Made by a program: the position numbers and the translations under genes
The notes under the pieces: generated by a model
Told to the model about the DNA's origin: nothing
Seen by the model: the letters and a program-made list of their open reading frames with translations, nothing else
Database searches by the model: none
Assembly (NCBI RefSeq): GCF_007995215.1
Contig: NZ_VCDK01000002.1
Span: 186,001-250,000 of the forward strand
Source: Shimia ponticola
GTDB taxonomy: Bacteria; Pseudomonadota; Alphaproteobacteria; Rhodobacterales; Rhodobacteraceae
DNA length: 64,000 nucleotides
Direction: 5' to 3'
In this document: one piece after another, positions 26,868 to 35,471 of the stretch
How the letters are laid out: every line of letters begins with the position of its first letter
Position numbering within the stretch: position 1 is the stretch's first letter

Positions 26868-27451
26868 CGACACCGGTTCTTTTGGTCGATGACGACGAAG
26901 ATGTGCGGACGGCCTATGGCCAGACGCTAGAGCTTGATGGGTATGACACCATTTTGGCCCGCGCGCTGATCGAGGCTGTTGATCATTTGCATGCCGGATG
27001 GCCGGGCGTTGTGGTTACAGATGTCAAAATGCCCGGCCGTGATGGATTTGATATGCTGGCGCGGGTGCGCAAGATCGACCCCGCCATTCCGGTCATTGTG
27101 TTGACGGGGCACGCAGATGTGCCAATGGCCGTGAGGGCCATGCGCGAAGGGGCGTTTTCGCTATTGGAGAAACCCTGTTCAAGCGCAGAGTTGCTGGATA
27201 CCGTGCGCGCGGCAACGGCGGCCCGCGCGAGCGAAATCAAGGCAAGACGCGCCGCTGTGAAGGATGTCGCGCCTTTGACAGGTTCGCTGGTCGGTCGCAT
27301 GGCAGAGGTGGAGCGGACGTTCATCATTGAAGCCTTGCAAGCCTGTGATGGTCAGGCGGCGCGGGCGGCGGAGGTATTGGGTCTGCCACGCAAGACGCTC
27401 TACGATAAGCTCAAACGCCACAATCTGACGCCAGAGGACTATCGCGGTTAG
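26864..27451 (+). CDS. DctD-like response regulator without AAA+ domain
   Basis: This 195-residue regulator has a receiver domain (residues 1 to about 118; acidic pocket VDDDED, phospho-site VVVTDVKMPG, lysine in LLEKPCSS) and a Fis-type HTH at the C-terminus (DGQAARAAEVLGLPRKTLYDKLKRH). The receiver resembles DctD, but the central sigma-54-activating ATPase domain is absent, so it should act like a RegA/PrrA-type regulator. The frame is intact, and the short linker (about 119-145) shows no scar. It is partner to the upstream kinase. Confidence 0.88.
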   Translation: MTTPVLLVDDDEDVRTAYGQTLELDGYDTILARALIEAVDHLHAGWPGVVVTDVKMPGRDGFDMLARVRKIDPAIPVIVLTGHADVPMAVRAMREGAFSLLEKPCSSAELLDTVRAATAARASEIKARRAAVKDVAPLTGSLVGRMAEVERTFIIEALQACDGQAARAAEVLGLPRKTLYDKLKRHNLTPEDYRG

Positions 27452-27521
27452 ACTGCGCTGACAGGCGGAGTTGTGCGGAATTTCGGACAATCCAATCCTG
27501 CCATGGTGCGCAACTTTTCTA

Positions 27522-27537
27522 GAAATTGAAAAATTTC
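27522..27537. promoter_or_regulatory. Inverted repeat GAAATT-GAAA-AATTTC upstream of dctP
   Basis: A perfect 6-bp dyad with a four-base centre lies 115 bp before the dctP start, in the 200-bp leader after the regulator gene. It overlaps a second small palindrome (TTTCTAGAAA). It is a candidate binding site for the DctR-like protein; no sigma-54 promoter with correct spacing is seen. Confidence 0.4.
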
Positions 27538-27651
27538 AGCGGGTTGCGCGATATTCTCAGAAATGTGATTTTTCCTGTTGGCAGGTTTGCCAGCACAGCT
27601 AGGCTTTTCACCATCGCTTGGGAGTAACCCAAGCATATGGGAGGAAAACCA

Positions 27652-28659
27652 ATGAAATTTATCGCTGCCGCCGTCGCGGCCGTCACACTTTCTGTGTCTG
27701 CAACCGCATCCTTCGCGGCCTGTGAAGGCGACGAGATCGTCGTCAAGTTCAGCCACGTGACCAACACCGACCGTCACCCGAAAGGCATCGCCGCGACTCT
27801 CTTGGCCGAGCGCGTAAATGCCGAGATGGACGGCACCATGTGCATGGAGGTCTTCCCGAACTCCACGCTCTATAACGATGACAAGGTTCTAGAAGCGCTG
27901 CTGCAAGGCGACGTTCAACTTGCCGCGCCTTCGCTGTCGAAGTTCGAAACCTTCACCAAGCAGTTCCGCCTGTTCGACCTTCCGTTCATGTTCGTGAACA
28001 TTGACGCGGTTGACCAGTTCCAGGCGTCCGAAAGCGGTCAAGCGATGCTGGACAGCATGCAGCGTCGTGGCCTGCAGGGTCTGGCATTCTGGCACAACGG
28101 CATGAAACAGATGTCGGCAAATGTGCCGCTGGTTTCGCCAACGGATGCCAATGGTCTGAAATTCCGTGTTCAGGCGTCTGACGTTCTGGTTGCACAGATG
28201 GAAGCCATCGGTGGTTCGCCACAGAAAATGGCCTTCTCGGAAGTGTATGGCGCGCTGCAGCAGGGTGTTGTGGACGGTCAGGAAAACACTTGGTCGAACA
28301 TCTTTGGCCGCAAGTTCTTTGAAGTGCAGGACGGCGTGACCGAAACCAACCACGGCATCATTGACTATCTCGTCGTGACCTCGGTGGATTGGCTCGACAG
28401 CCTTGAAGACGACACCCGTGAGCAATTCCTGACGATCCTTGGTGAAGTGACCGAGACGCGCAACGCAGAAGCCTTTGCCGTGAACGAGCAGGCCAAAGCG
28501 GCGATCATCGAAGCTGGTGGCACCATTCGTCAGCTAACACCTGAGCAGCGTGAAGAGTGGGTCAACACCATGAAGCCTGTTTGGGAGCAGTTCTCTGGCG
28601 ACGTGCCATCTGAACTGATCGACGCCGCGCAGGCGATTAACATGTCGATGGGCTCTTAA
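27652..28659 (+). CDS. dctP: TRAP transporter substrate-binding protein
   Basis: This 335-residue periplasmic protein captures C4-dicarboxylates for the DctQM permease. A signal peptide MKFIAAAVAAVTLSVSATAS is followed by CEGDEIVVKFSHVTNTDRHPKG. The DctP signature LKFRVQASDVLVAQMEAIGGSP carries the arginine that binds the substrate carboxylate. GGGAGG precedes the ATG. A strong terminator just after it fits the usual excess of binding protein over permease. The nearby two-component genes support dicarboxylate specificity. Confidence 0.93.
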   Translation: MKFIAAAVAAVTLSVSATASFAACEGDEIVVKFSHVTNTDRHPKGIAATLLAERVNAEMDGTMCMEVFPNSTLYNDDKVLEALLQGDVQLAAPSLSKFETFTKQFRLFDLPFMFVNIDAVDQFQASESGQAMLDSMQRRGLQGLAFWHNGMKQMSANVPLVSPTDANGLKFRVQASDVLVAQMEAIGGSPQKMAFSEVYGALQQGVVDGQENTWSNIFGRKFFEVQDGVTETNHGIIDYLVVTSVDWLDSLEDDTREQFLTILGEVTETRNAEAFAVNEQAKAAIIEAGGTIRQLTPEQREEWVNTMKPVWEQFSGDVPSELIDAAQAINMSMGS

Positions 28660-28668
28660 GCCTATCTT

Positions 28669-28708
28669 CGGGCTGCCCCCGGTGTTCCGTGTGGGCAGCC
28701 CGTTTTTT
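28669..28708 (+). terminator. Strong terminator between dctP and dctQ
   Basis: The arms CGGGCTGCCC and GGGCAGCCCG (10 bp, perfect) enclose a 14-base loop and are followed by TTTTTT. Being inside the TRAP operon, it should limit read-through into dctQM so that more DctP is made than permease. Confidence 0.9.
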
Positions 28709-28788
28709 GCCTCGGATGCGAGGTCTTCTCAGAAAAATGAATGATCGGGGAGCGCGACGTCCAAAGGACGACGCGGAACGGTGAAGCT

Positions 28789-29442
28789 ATGATTGATAGA
28801 TTGGAAGAGGGGCTTATCAGTCTTCTCTTGGGTCTGATGACAGCTCTGACGTTTGCGAACGTCGTTGCGCGGTATGTCTTTAATTCAAACATCCTTTGGG
28901 CGCTTGAATTGACGGTGTTCATGTTTGGTTGGCTGGTTTTGCTGGGTGCGTCCTACGCAGTGAAAAAGGGCATGCATCTGGGGGTGGATGCCATCGTGCA
29001 GAACCTGATGCCGGGGCCTCGCAAGGTGCTTGGTCTCATCTCGGTCGCATGCTGCATCGCCTTCAGCTTCCTTTTGTTGAAGGGTGCCTGGGACTATTGG
29101 GCGAATTTCGCGAACTTGCCAAAGACTGAAGGGCGCTGGTTCCCGCTGGGGTTTGAGGACAAGTTCCGCGATCAGGGGTGGTACGAAGTAGACGACATCC
29201 CGATGCCCGGCGCGCTGCGCTGGATGGAGGATGTGTTCAACGAGGGTGAGGAATACGAAAAGATCCCGCGTTTGTTGCCTTACCTCATCTTGCCTTTGTC
29301 TATGGCCTTGTTGCTGCTGCGCTTTTGCCAAGCCGCGTGGGGTATCTGGACCGGGCGCATCACCCAACTTGTCGCCTCGCACGAGGTTGAAGACGACGAA
29401 ATCGAAGCCGCAGCCAATGTGGCAGACGGGACAAAGGGATAA
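28789..29442 (+). CDS. dctQ: TRAP transporter small permease
   Basis: This 217-residue inner-membrane protein has four membrane segments (around LISLLLGLMTALTFANVV, VFMFGWLVLLGASYAV, LGLISVACCIAFSFLLL and LLPYLILPLSMALLLL). Family features are ARYVFNSNILWALELTVF and the KKGMHLGVD loop. A soluble stretch of about 60 residues lies between segments 3 and 4. I chose the ATG at 28789 (MIDRLEEGL), although an in-frame start 16 codons upstream is possible. dctM begins three bases after its stop. Confidence 0.9.
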   Translation: MIDRLEEGLISLLLGLMTALTFANVVARYVFNSNILWALELTVFMFGWLVLLGASYAVKKGMHLGVDAIVQNLMPGPRKVLGLISVACCIAFSFLLLKGAWDYWANFANLPKTEGRWFPLGFEDKFRDQGWYEVDDIPMPGALRWMEDVFNEGEEYEKIPRLLPYLILPLSMALLLLRFCQAAWGIWTGRITQLVASHEVEDDEIEAAANVADGTKG

Positions 29443-29445
29443 GTC

Positions 29446-30849
29446 ATGGACGTCGCACTTCTGTTTTTCGGGGTCATCGGGCTCCTGCTGATTGGTGTGC
29501 CCATCGCGGTATCCCTTGGCCTTTCGTCAATCCTGTTCCTGCTGATGTTTTCGGACACGTCGCTTGCGTCGATTGCGCAAACCCTGTTCGAAGCCTTTGA
29601 GGGCCACTTTACGCTGCTTGCGATCCCGTTCTTCATCCTGGCTTCGTCGTTCATGTCGACAGGTGGGGTGGCCAAACGGATCATCCGCTTCTCGATCGCT
29701 TGCGTGGGCCATTTCCCGGGCGGCCTCGCGATTGCGGGCGTCTTTGCCTGTATGATGTTCGCGGCCCTGTCCGGCTCGTCGCCAGCGACTGTGGTGGCCA
29801 TCGGGTCCATCGTGATCGCGGGCATGCGCCAGGTCGGCTATTCCAAGGAATTTGCGGCTGGTGTGATCTGTAACGCCGGGACGCTGGGAATTTTGATCCC
29901 ACCGTCGATCGTGATGGTGGTCTATGCGGCGGCTGTTGAGGTGTCCGTTGGGCGGATGTTCCTTGCCGGTGTTGTGCCGGGTCTGATGGCAGGTCTCATG
30001 TTGATGGTGACCATCTACGTGATGGCCAAGGTCAAGAACCTGCCAAAAGGTGACTGGCTGGGCTGGTCTGAGATTGGCGCCTCGGGTGCGCAGGCGTTCT
30101 TCGGCCTGTTCCTGATCGTGATCATTCTGGGTGGCATTTACGGCGGTGTCTTTACGCCGACAGAAGCCGCTGCGGTCGCATCGGTCTATGCGTTCTTTGT
30201 GGCCACCTTCGTCTATCGCGACATGGGGCCATTGAAAGACAAGCCGCGTGCCGCCAATGGCGGTGAATTCCTGAAGAACCTGCCAAAATATGCGGTCGAG
30301 ACCGTGATCTATCTGGTGCCGTCCTTCTTCCACAAGGACACGCAAAAAGCGCTGTTTGAGGCAGGCAAGCTGACGGTGACGCTGCTTTTCGTGATCGCGA
30401 ATGCTCTGATCCTGAAGCACGTGCTGACAGATGAGCAGATCCCACAGAGCATCGCCAACTCGATGCTGGCGGCAGGTTTCGGCCCGGTCATGTTCCTGAT
30501 CATCGTCAATGTGATCCTGTTGATCGGTGGTCAGTTCATGGAGCCATCGGGTCTGTTGGTGATTGTTGCACCGCTGGTGTTCCCGATTGCGATTGAGCTA
30601 GGGATCGACCCGATCCACCTAGGCATCATCATGGTCGTGAACATGGAAATCGGGATGATTACGCCGCCGGTGGGTCTGAACCTCTTCGTGACGTCGGGCG
30701 TGGCCAAGATGCCGATGATGGCGGTCGTGAAAGCGGCACTGCCATTCCTTGCCGTGCTCTTCGTGTTCCTGATCATGGTGACCTACATCCCGTGGATTTC
30801 CACGGCGCTGCCGAACGCGGTGATGGGGCCGGAACTCATAATCAAATAA
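29446..30849 (+). CDS. dctM: TRAP transporter large permease
   Basis: This 467-residue inner-membrane protein forms the sodium-coupled transport channel. Signatures are AALSGSSPATVVAIGSIVIAG, GTLGILIPPSIVMVVYA and EIGMITPPVGLNLFVTSG. It is about 40 residues longer than the typical DctM because of a hydrophilic insert near residues 260-300 (DMGPLKDKPRAANGG to FHKDTQKALFEA), which lies between membrane segments. It ends the operon and is followed by a terminator. Confidence 0.94.
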   Translation: MDVALLFFGVIGLLLIGVPIAVSLGLSSILFLLMFSDTSLASIAQTLFEAFEGHFTLLAIPFFILASSFMSTGGVAKRIIRFSIACVGHFPGGLAIAGVFACMMFAALSGSSPATVVAIGSIVIAGMRQVGYSKEFAAGVICNAGTLGILIPPSIVMVVYAAAVEVSVGRMFLAGVVPGLMAGLMLMVTIYVMAKVKNLPKGDWLGWSEIGASGAQAFFGLFLIVIILGGIYGGVFTPTEAAAVASVYAFFVATFVYRDMGPLKDKPRAANGGEFLKNLPKYAVETVIYLVPSFFHKDTQKALFEAGKLTVTLLFVIANALILKHVLTDEQIPQSIANSMLAAGFGPVMFLIIVNVILLIGGQFMEPSGLLVIVAPLVFPIAIELGIDPIHLGIIMVVNMEIGMITPPVGLNLFVTSGVAKMPMMAVVKAALPFLAVLFVFLIMVTYIPWISTALPNAVMGPELIIK

Positions 30850-30852
30850 GCG

Positions 30853-31058
30853 GAGCGCGCTTCGCGCGCGTTCCCTTTATGGGGACATCTGCGGATTTTC
30901 TGTAAGTCAGGGAGGGGCTGCGCGTGAGGAACGCGCGGCCCTTTTTGCTGAGAGGTCGTTTAAGGCAGACTCTGCCTTAAACAGACCATTTCAAGGGTGA
31001 GAGTGAGTCGTGTCTGCCTCAAGGACGAGCCGCTACGCGGTCGCTGCGCGATCCTTGA
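30853..31058. repeat. Palindrome-rich gap after dctM
   Basis: Several inverted repeats fill this gene-free gap. The first is a GCGCGC/TTCG/CGCGCG hairpin near 30855-30873. A perfect 11-bp palindrome, TTTAAGGCAGA-C-TCTGCCTTAAA, lies at 30959-30981. A further arm, GTCTGCCTCAAGG, starts at 31012. The last is a nested structure with TCAAGGA at 31019-31025 and TCCTTGA at 31052-31058 around CCGC-TAC-GCGG. No open reading frame is apparent. It may be a dispersed mini-element. Confidence 0.6.
30915..30946 (+). terminator. Terminator of the dctQM operon
   Basis: GGGC-T-GCGCGT pairs with ACGCGC-G-GCCC across a GAGGA loop and is followed by TTTTT. It lies 66 bp after the dctM stop. Confidence 0.85.
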
Positions 31059-31070
31059 CCCAGCCAAGAC

Positions 31071-31811
31071 TCACGATGCCGCCTCGAGCGCCGTGATGAT
31101 CGGGCTGAATTGCTCCGCCGTCAGGGACGCGCCGCCAACCAGCGCGCCGTCGACATTGGGCAGGGCGAAGATTTCGGTGGCGTTCGCGGCCTTGACGGAG
31201 CCGCCATAGAGGATTCGCACGTCAGAACCGTCAGCCATTTTGTCCTGTAGATCGATCCTCAGGGCCTCATGCACTTCTGCGATTTGCTCGGGGGTTGCGA
31301 CCTTGCCTGTACCGATTGCCCAGACCGGTTCATAGGCGATCACGGTATTTGCGGCTGTTGCGCCGTCGGGCAGGGACCCGGCCAATTGTTTCGCAACGAC
31401 GGAAATCGTGCTCCCCGCCTCGCGCTCTTCCAGTGTTTCACCGAGGCACACGATGGCGATGGCACCTGCGCCTATGGCGGCTTCGGCTTTGGCTTTGACC
31501 ATTGCATCAGTTTCGGCGTGATCGCTGCGGCGTTCGGAGTGGCCAACGATGATTGCAGAAGCACCTGCCTCGACCAGCATCTCTGCGGCGATGTCTCCGG
31601 TATGCGCGCCAGAACTGACGGCGTGGCAGTCTTGCGCCCCGATCGCGATGCTCGCAGTGGCTGCCGCACGTGCCGGTGTGATCAAGGTTGCAGGCGGGCA
31701 GATCAGCACATCAACCGCTGGCGACGCGTGCGTTTCGCTCAACGTGCCGATCTCGGAAAGGCTGTCGCGCAGCCCGTTCATTTTCCAGTTTCCGGCAGCC
31801 AGTTTCCGCAT
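31071..31811 (-). CDS. tpiA: Triosephosphate isomerase
   Basis: The product (246 aa) interconverts dihydroxyacetone phosphate and glyceraldehyde 3-phosphate. It begins [13 protein letters not shown] with the catalytic lysine. The electrophilic histidine is in [10 protein letters not shown], the catalytic glutamate in [17 protein letters not shown], and the phosphate loop in [15 protein letters not shown]. The ATG at 31811 is preferred over an in-frame TTG two codons upstream. Confidence 0.97.
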   Translation of the reverse strand: MRKLAAGNWKMNGLRDSLSEIGTLSETHASPAVDVLICPPATLITPARAAATASIAIGAQDCHAVSSGAHTGDIAAEMLVEAGASAIIVGHSERRSDHAETDAMVKAKAEAAIGAGAIAIVCLGETLEEREAGSTISVVAKQLAGSLPDGATAANTVIAYEPVWAIGTGKVATPEQIAEVHEALRIDLQDKMADGSDVRILYGGSVKAANATEIFALPNVDGALVGGASLTAEQFSPIITALEAAS

Positions 31812-31862
31812 GATCAACTCCTGAACTTGTCAGAAGTTACCAACCGTGTCTGGGCAAGGGGG

Positions 31863-32228
31863 TCAAGCCTTGGTGCTGAGGCTTTCGTCGAACTTGATGC
31901 TTTCGCCGCAGCCGCAGGCGTCGACGACATTGGGGTTCTTGAACTTGAACCCGCTTTCAAGAAGCGACACCTCATAGTCGATCTCGGTCCCGAACAGGAA
32001 CATCTGCGCCATGGGCGCGATCATCACGCGCGCCCCGTCCTGTTCGACAACTTCATCCATCGGATCGGGCGTATCCACATAGTCCATCGTGTATTCCATG
32101 CCTGCGCAGCCCCCTTTTTTCACGCCGATGCGCAGACCGTGACGTCCGTCACGGTCCATCAGTTTGGCGATCTGTTTGACCGCTGCTGGGGTCATTTTGA
32201 CGGCGGCTTGGCCGGGGATCGAGAACAT
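31863..32228 (-). CDS. A-type Fe-S carrier (IscA/SufA/ErpA family)
   Basis: This 121-residue protein carries or inserts iron-sulfur clusters. The three conserved cysteines are in KKGGCAGMEY and the C-terminal DACGCGESI, with the usual spacing. The N-terminus AVKMTPAAVKQIAKLM is typical. It stands apart from a suf operon; a SufT-like gene lies about 6 kb away. Which A-type subgroup it belongs to cannot be settled from sequence alone. It is divergent from the ABC transporter genes. Confidence 0.9.
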   Translation of the reverse strand: MFSIPGQAAVKMTPAAVKQIAKLMDRDGRHGLRIGVKKGGCAGMEYTMDYVDTPDPMDEVVEQDGARVMIAPMAQMFLFGTEIDYEVSLLESGFKFKNPNVVDACGCGESIKFDESLSTKA

Positions 32229-32373
32229 GCTGCGCTCCTGTGTCTATTTGCAAGATAGGGTGGCATTGCCGCGCGCTCAAGCCCGCGATTGGGCGCAGTT
32301 TGGCGGAACGCGCTGGACAGACGGCACGAGCGGCATAAGCTGCGGGTCAGATATCCAACCGGGGGAATTCATC

Positions 32374-33186
32374 ATGACACGTTTGATTGTAGCCGGCGCT
32401 TTGGCGTTGATGGGAACGACGGCCGTGGCAGGCGGGCACCTTTGCTACGAAGGAAAGACATTGACCGAAGGCAAGCTGACCATCGCGACTGGCAATCCTG
32501 CCTACTATCCTTGGGTCATGGACGACGCGCCGGAAAGCGGTAAGGGCTTTGAAGCGGCGGTCGCTTACGCAGTGGCCGAAGAAATGGGGCTGTCAGCCGA
32601 GAATGTTGTCTGGGTGCGGACGTCTTTTGATGAGGCGATCCAGCCGGGTGCCAAGAATTTTGACATCAACATGCAGCAATATTCGATCACGCCAGAGCGC
32701 GATCAGATGGTAGATTTTTCCGAACCGTATTATGCAGCGCCCATGGCCGCCTTGGCTGTTGGGGCTGTGTCCGAAACAGAGGCCACGCTTGATGCACTGA
32801 AGGGTCTGAAATGGGGCGCCGTTGGCAGCACGACAGGTGCGCAAAAGCTGATCAATACCATTCAGCCATCTTCGGATCCGTTGTTCTACAATGACAATAA
32901 CGATGTGATTGCCGCCATGCAGGCCGGTCAGATTGATGCGGCTTTGTTTGACCTGCCGACCGCGCTTTATCTGAGCGCTGTTGTGTTGGATGGGGGCACC
33001 ATTCTGGGGCAGTTTCCAGCAGATCGCGCGGACACGCCTGACCTGTTCGGCATGTTGATGGAAGAGGGCAATCCGCTGAAGGAGTGTGTTGATGCTGCGA
33101 TCATGAGCCTCACTGAGTCCGGCGAACTGGCCGCGATTGAGGCTGAATGGTTGCAAGACACGACCGGCGTGCCGCTGATCCAGTAA
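32374..33186 (+). CDS. Amino-acid ABC transporter substrate-binding protein
   Basis: This 270-residue family 3 periplasmic binding protein has a signal peptide (MTRLIVAGALALMGTTAVAG) and the motifs KLTIATGNPAYYPWVMDD, FDINMQQYSITPERDQMVDFSEPYY and GAVGSTTGAQ. These fit uptake of polar amino acids or related amines, but the ligand cannot be named. The permease gene starts at the base after its stop codon, so the three genes form one operon. Confidence 0.88.
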   Translation: MTRLIVAGALALMGTTAVAGGHLCYEGKTLTEGKLTIATGNPAYYPWVMDDAPESGKGFEAAVAYAVAEEMGLSAENVVWVRTSFDEAIQPGAKNFDINMQQYSITPERDQMVDFSEPYYAAPMAALAVGAVSETEATLDALKGLKWGAVGSTTGAQKLINTIQPSSDPLFYNDNNDVIAAMQAGQIDAALFDLPTALYLSAVVLDGGTILGQFPADRADTPDLFGMLMEEGNPLKECVDAAIMSLTESGELAAIEAEWLQDTTGVPLIQ

Positions 33187-34032
33187 ATGACAATTGCAGA
33201 CGAAGGTTCGGGCAAACCTGCCCGGACCCGCCGACAGATATATGAAGACGGGCTGCGAAAACGCAGCCTGATGATTGCAGGGACGAGCACGGTCGCTGTC
33301 GTTCTGGCAATCGTGTTGCTCGTGCCGCTCGCGCCCGGTTGGGCAGCGGTGAAGAAAAGCTTTTTCAACTGGGATGTCTTCAGCGCAACCTTTCCCAAGT
33401 TGCTGGACGCCTTTCTGATCGACGTCATGATTTTTGCCTGGTGCGCGCCTGCGATTGCGGTTCTCGGATTGCTGATTGCGCTGGCGCGGGATGTGCGGAA
33501 TCCGGCGCTCTATCCACTGCGGATTTTCAGCGCGGCTTTCACGGATGTATTCCGGGGCGTTCCGGTTGTGCTCACGGTCTACCTGATCGGGTTCGGGATT
33601 CCCGGACTTGGCCTGCCGCGCCCTTGGAACAGCCCCTATATTTGGGGCTCGCTTGCGCTGATCCTGACCTATTCGGCCTATGTGGCCGAGATTTTCCGGT
33701 CAGGGATCGAGAGCATTCATCCGTCGCAACGTGCGGCGGCCGAGAGCCTTGGCCTGAGCCGTCGCGATACCATGTGGTATGTGATCCTTCCGCAGGCGGT
33801 ACGTCGCGTGGTGCCTGCAAATATGAACATGCTGATTGCACTGCAAAAGGATGTCGCGCTGCTCAGCTTTATCGGACCGGTCGAGATTTTCCGGCAGGCG
33901 GGCGTGTTCAAGTCGCTCTATGCGAACTTCACGCCATATGTCGGGGCGGCAGTGATCTTCCTCGCGATCACAATTCCGGCGACGCGCTATGCGGATTACC
34001 TGATGGCTAAACAGCGGCGGGATCGGTCGTGA
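33187..34032 (+). CDS. Amino-acid ABC transporter permease
   Basis: This 281-residue inner-membrane protein of the HisM/GlnP type has a first membrane segment after a basic N-terminus (SLMIAGTSTVAVVLAIVLLV) and four or more others. The ATPase-contact loop is visible as GIESIHPSQRAAAESLGLSR, followed by VILPQAVRRVVPANMNMLI. The ATG directly abuts the stop of the binding-protein gene, and the stop overlaps the GTG of the ATPase gene. A single permease gene suggests a homodimer. Confidence 0.9.
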   Translation: MTIADEGSGKPARTRRQIYEDGLRKRSLMIAGTSTVAVVLAIVLLVPLAPGWAAVKKSFFNWDVFSATFPKLLDAFLIDVMIFAWCAPAIAVLGLLIALARDVRNPALYPLRIFSAAFTDVFRGVPVVLTVYLIGFGIPGLGLPRPWNSPYIWGSLALILTYSAYVAEIFRSGIESIHPSQRAAAESLGLSRRDTMWYVILPQAVRRVVPANMNMLIALQKDVALLSFIGPVEIFRQAGVFKSLYANFTPYVGAAVIFLAITIPATRYADYLMAKQRRDRS

Positions 34033-34757
34033 AGCTATCGCTGCGTGATGTGCAAAAGACCTTTGGGTCGAACCATGTCTGCAAAGGCATTTCTCTTGAT
34101 GTTCAGGAAGGTGAGCTTGTTTGTCTGATCGGGGCTTCGGGGTCGGGCAAGTCGACATTTCTGCGCTGTATCAACCTTTTAGAGCCGATTGATGACGGAG
34201 CGGTCTATCTAGACGGGCAGGACATTGCCGTTCCGGGGCTGGACCCTGAACCAGTGCGTCGGCGCATCGGGATGGTCTTTCAAAGCTATAACCTGTTTCC
34301 ACATATGACCGCGGTCGAGAATGCCATGCTGGCGCCGCGCCGCGTGCGCGGTGTGTCGCGTGATGCCATCCGGCCCGAGGTTTCTGCGCTTTTCGAGCGT
34401 TTTGGGCTGGGCGACCGGATGGAGCATTATCCCGATCAGCTGTCCGGCGGTCAGCAACAACGGGTTGCGATCATTCGAGCCTTGGCTATGCGGCCCGAGG
34501 TGATGTTGTTTGATGAAATCACCAGCGCGCTGGATCCGCAGTTGGTAGGCGAGGTTCTGGACGTGCTACTTGCGTTGAAAGCAGACGGGATGACGATGGT
34601 TCTGGCCACGCATGAAATGGGCTTTGCCCGCGAGGCTGCGGACAAGGTTTGTTTTCTGGCCGATGGCCGGATCGTTGAAGAAGGCCCACCTGATGTGCTG
34701 TTTACCGCGCCAAAACAGCCAGAGACGCAAGCTTTTCTTGAGCGTGCTTTGAAGTGA
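34029..34757 (+). CDS. Amino-acid ABC transporter ATP-binding protein
   Basis: This 242-residue ATPase has Walker A IGASGSGKSTFLRC near residues 36-49, Q-loop MVFQSYNLFPHMT, signature LSGGQQQRVAIIRALA, Walker B VMLFDEITSALDP and switch histidine LATHEMGFAREA, matching the GlnQ/HisP group. It starts with GTG at 34029, overlapping the permease stop by four bases. It completes the importer. Confidence 0.95.
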   Translation: MKLSLRDVQKTFGSNHVCKGISLDVQEGELVCLIGASGSGKSTFLRCINLLEPIDDGAVYLDGQDIAVPGLDPEPVRRRIGMVFQSYNLFPHMTAVENAMLAPRRVRGVSRDAIRPEVSALFERFGLGDRMEHYPDQLSGGQQQRVAIIRALAMRPEVMLFDEITSALDPQLVGEVLDVLLALKADGMTMVLATHEMGFAREAADKVCFLADGRIVEEGPPDVLFTAPKQPETQAFLERALK

Positions 34758-35471
34758 TCAGGGTAGCCACGGCAAAGGTGGTAGGACAGACATTACGCCA
34801 AGCGAAGCAAAGGTGGCGGCCAAGGCCCACCCAAATGATGCCAGGGTTCCGATGATCACGTATTCCGTCAGTTGATCTTCGGCCTCTGGCTTGAAACGCA
34901 GAATGGATTTCGCAGCGATCAGAAAGCCGATGGCCATCGGGGCGTCTGCGAGTATCAGGATAAAGACGATACCGCGCTCTAGCTGGCCGATCAGCGCGCC
35001 ACCATCGGCAAGTCCTTCGCGTTCGGTTATCTCGGCATACGGTGTCATCAGCAGCCGGATGGCAAAGCCACCTGCGCGTGTGGCGATGATGAAGCCGCTG
35101 ATCAGGATCAGTGTTGATGGCAACCAGTCAAACCCATCTACCGCCCACAGGCTGCCTGACCAAAGATCGGGGGCAATGGCTGCGACGACAATAAGCGACG
35201 CGACATGGGCGGCTTGGTCGGCCATGAAGCTGGCGAAGGTGTTGGGAAGGGCGGCTGTTTTCACGACGTCTATGACCAGATGGGCACCGATGAGGATCAG
35301 CACGGCCTCATGAAGCGGCATGGTAGTGACAGCGGCCAAGGTGACCCAGACGATGGCGATGTGGGCGGCCATGCCGATAAAACGCGTTTTGGTCCGAACC
35401 ATCCAGTTGGTCTGGAGTATGAAATCAGCCAGCACATGCGCAAAAAGAAGAAGGGCAAAGGTCTCGATCAT
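34758..35471 (-). CDS. DUF3307 membrane protein
   Basis: This 237-residue inner-membrane protein of the DUF3307 family begins MIETFALLLFAHVLADFILQ and continues TNWMVRTKTRFIGMAAHI, the conserved HxxxDFxxQ region. Around five to six hydrophobic segments follow. Its ATG overlaps the satD-like stop (ATGA), so the pair is translationally coupled. The family is recurrently encoded next to SatD-like proteins, but neither function is established. The 3' end meets the ABC ATPase gene with no gap. Confidence 0.85.
   Translation of the reverse strand: MIETFALLLFAHVLADFILQTNWMVRTKTRFIGMAAHIAIVWVTLAAVTTMPLHEAVLILIGAHLVIDVVKTAALPNTFASFMADQAAHVASLIVVAAIAPDLWSGSLWAVDGFDWLPSTLILISGFIIATRAGGFAIRLLMTPYAEITEREGLADGGALIGQLERGIVFILILADAPMAIGFLIAAKSILRFKPEAEDQLTEYVIIGTLASFGWALAATFASLGVMSVLPPLPWLP

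Noticed and set aside
27578-27590. TTGGCAGGTTTGC as a sigma-54 promoter for dctP.
   Set aside because: The GG and GC elements are only 7 bp apart instead of 10, and the regulator lacks the sigma-54 ATPase domain.
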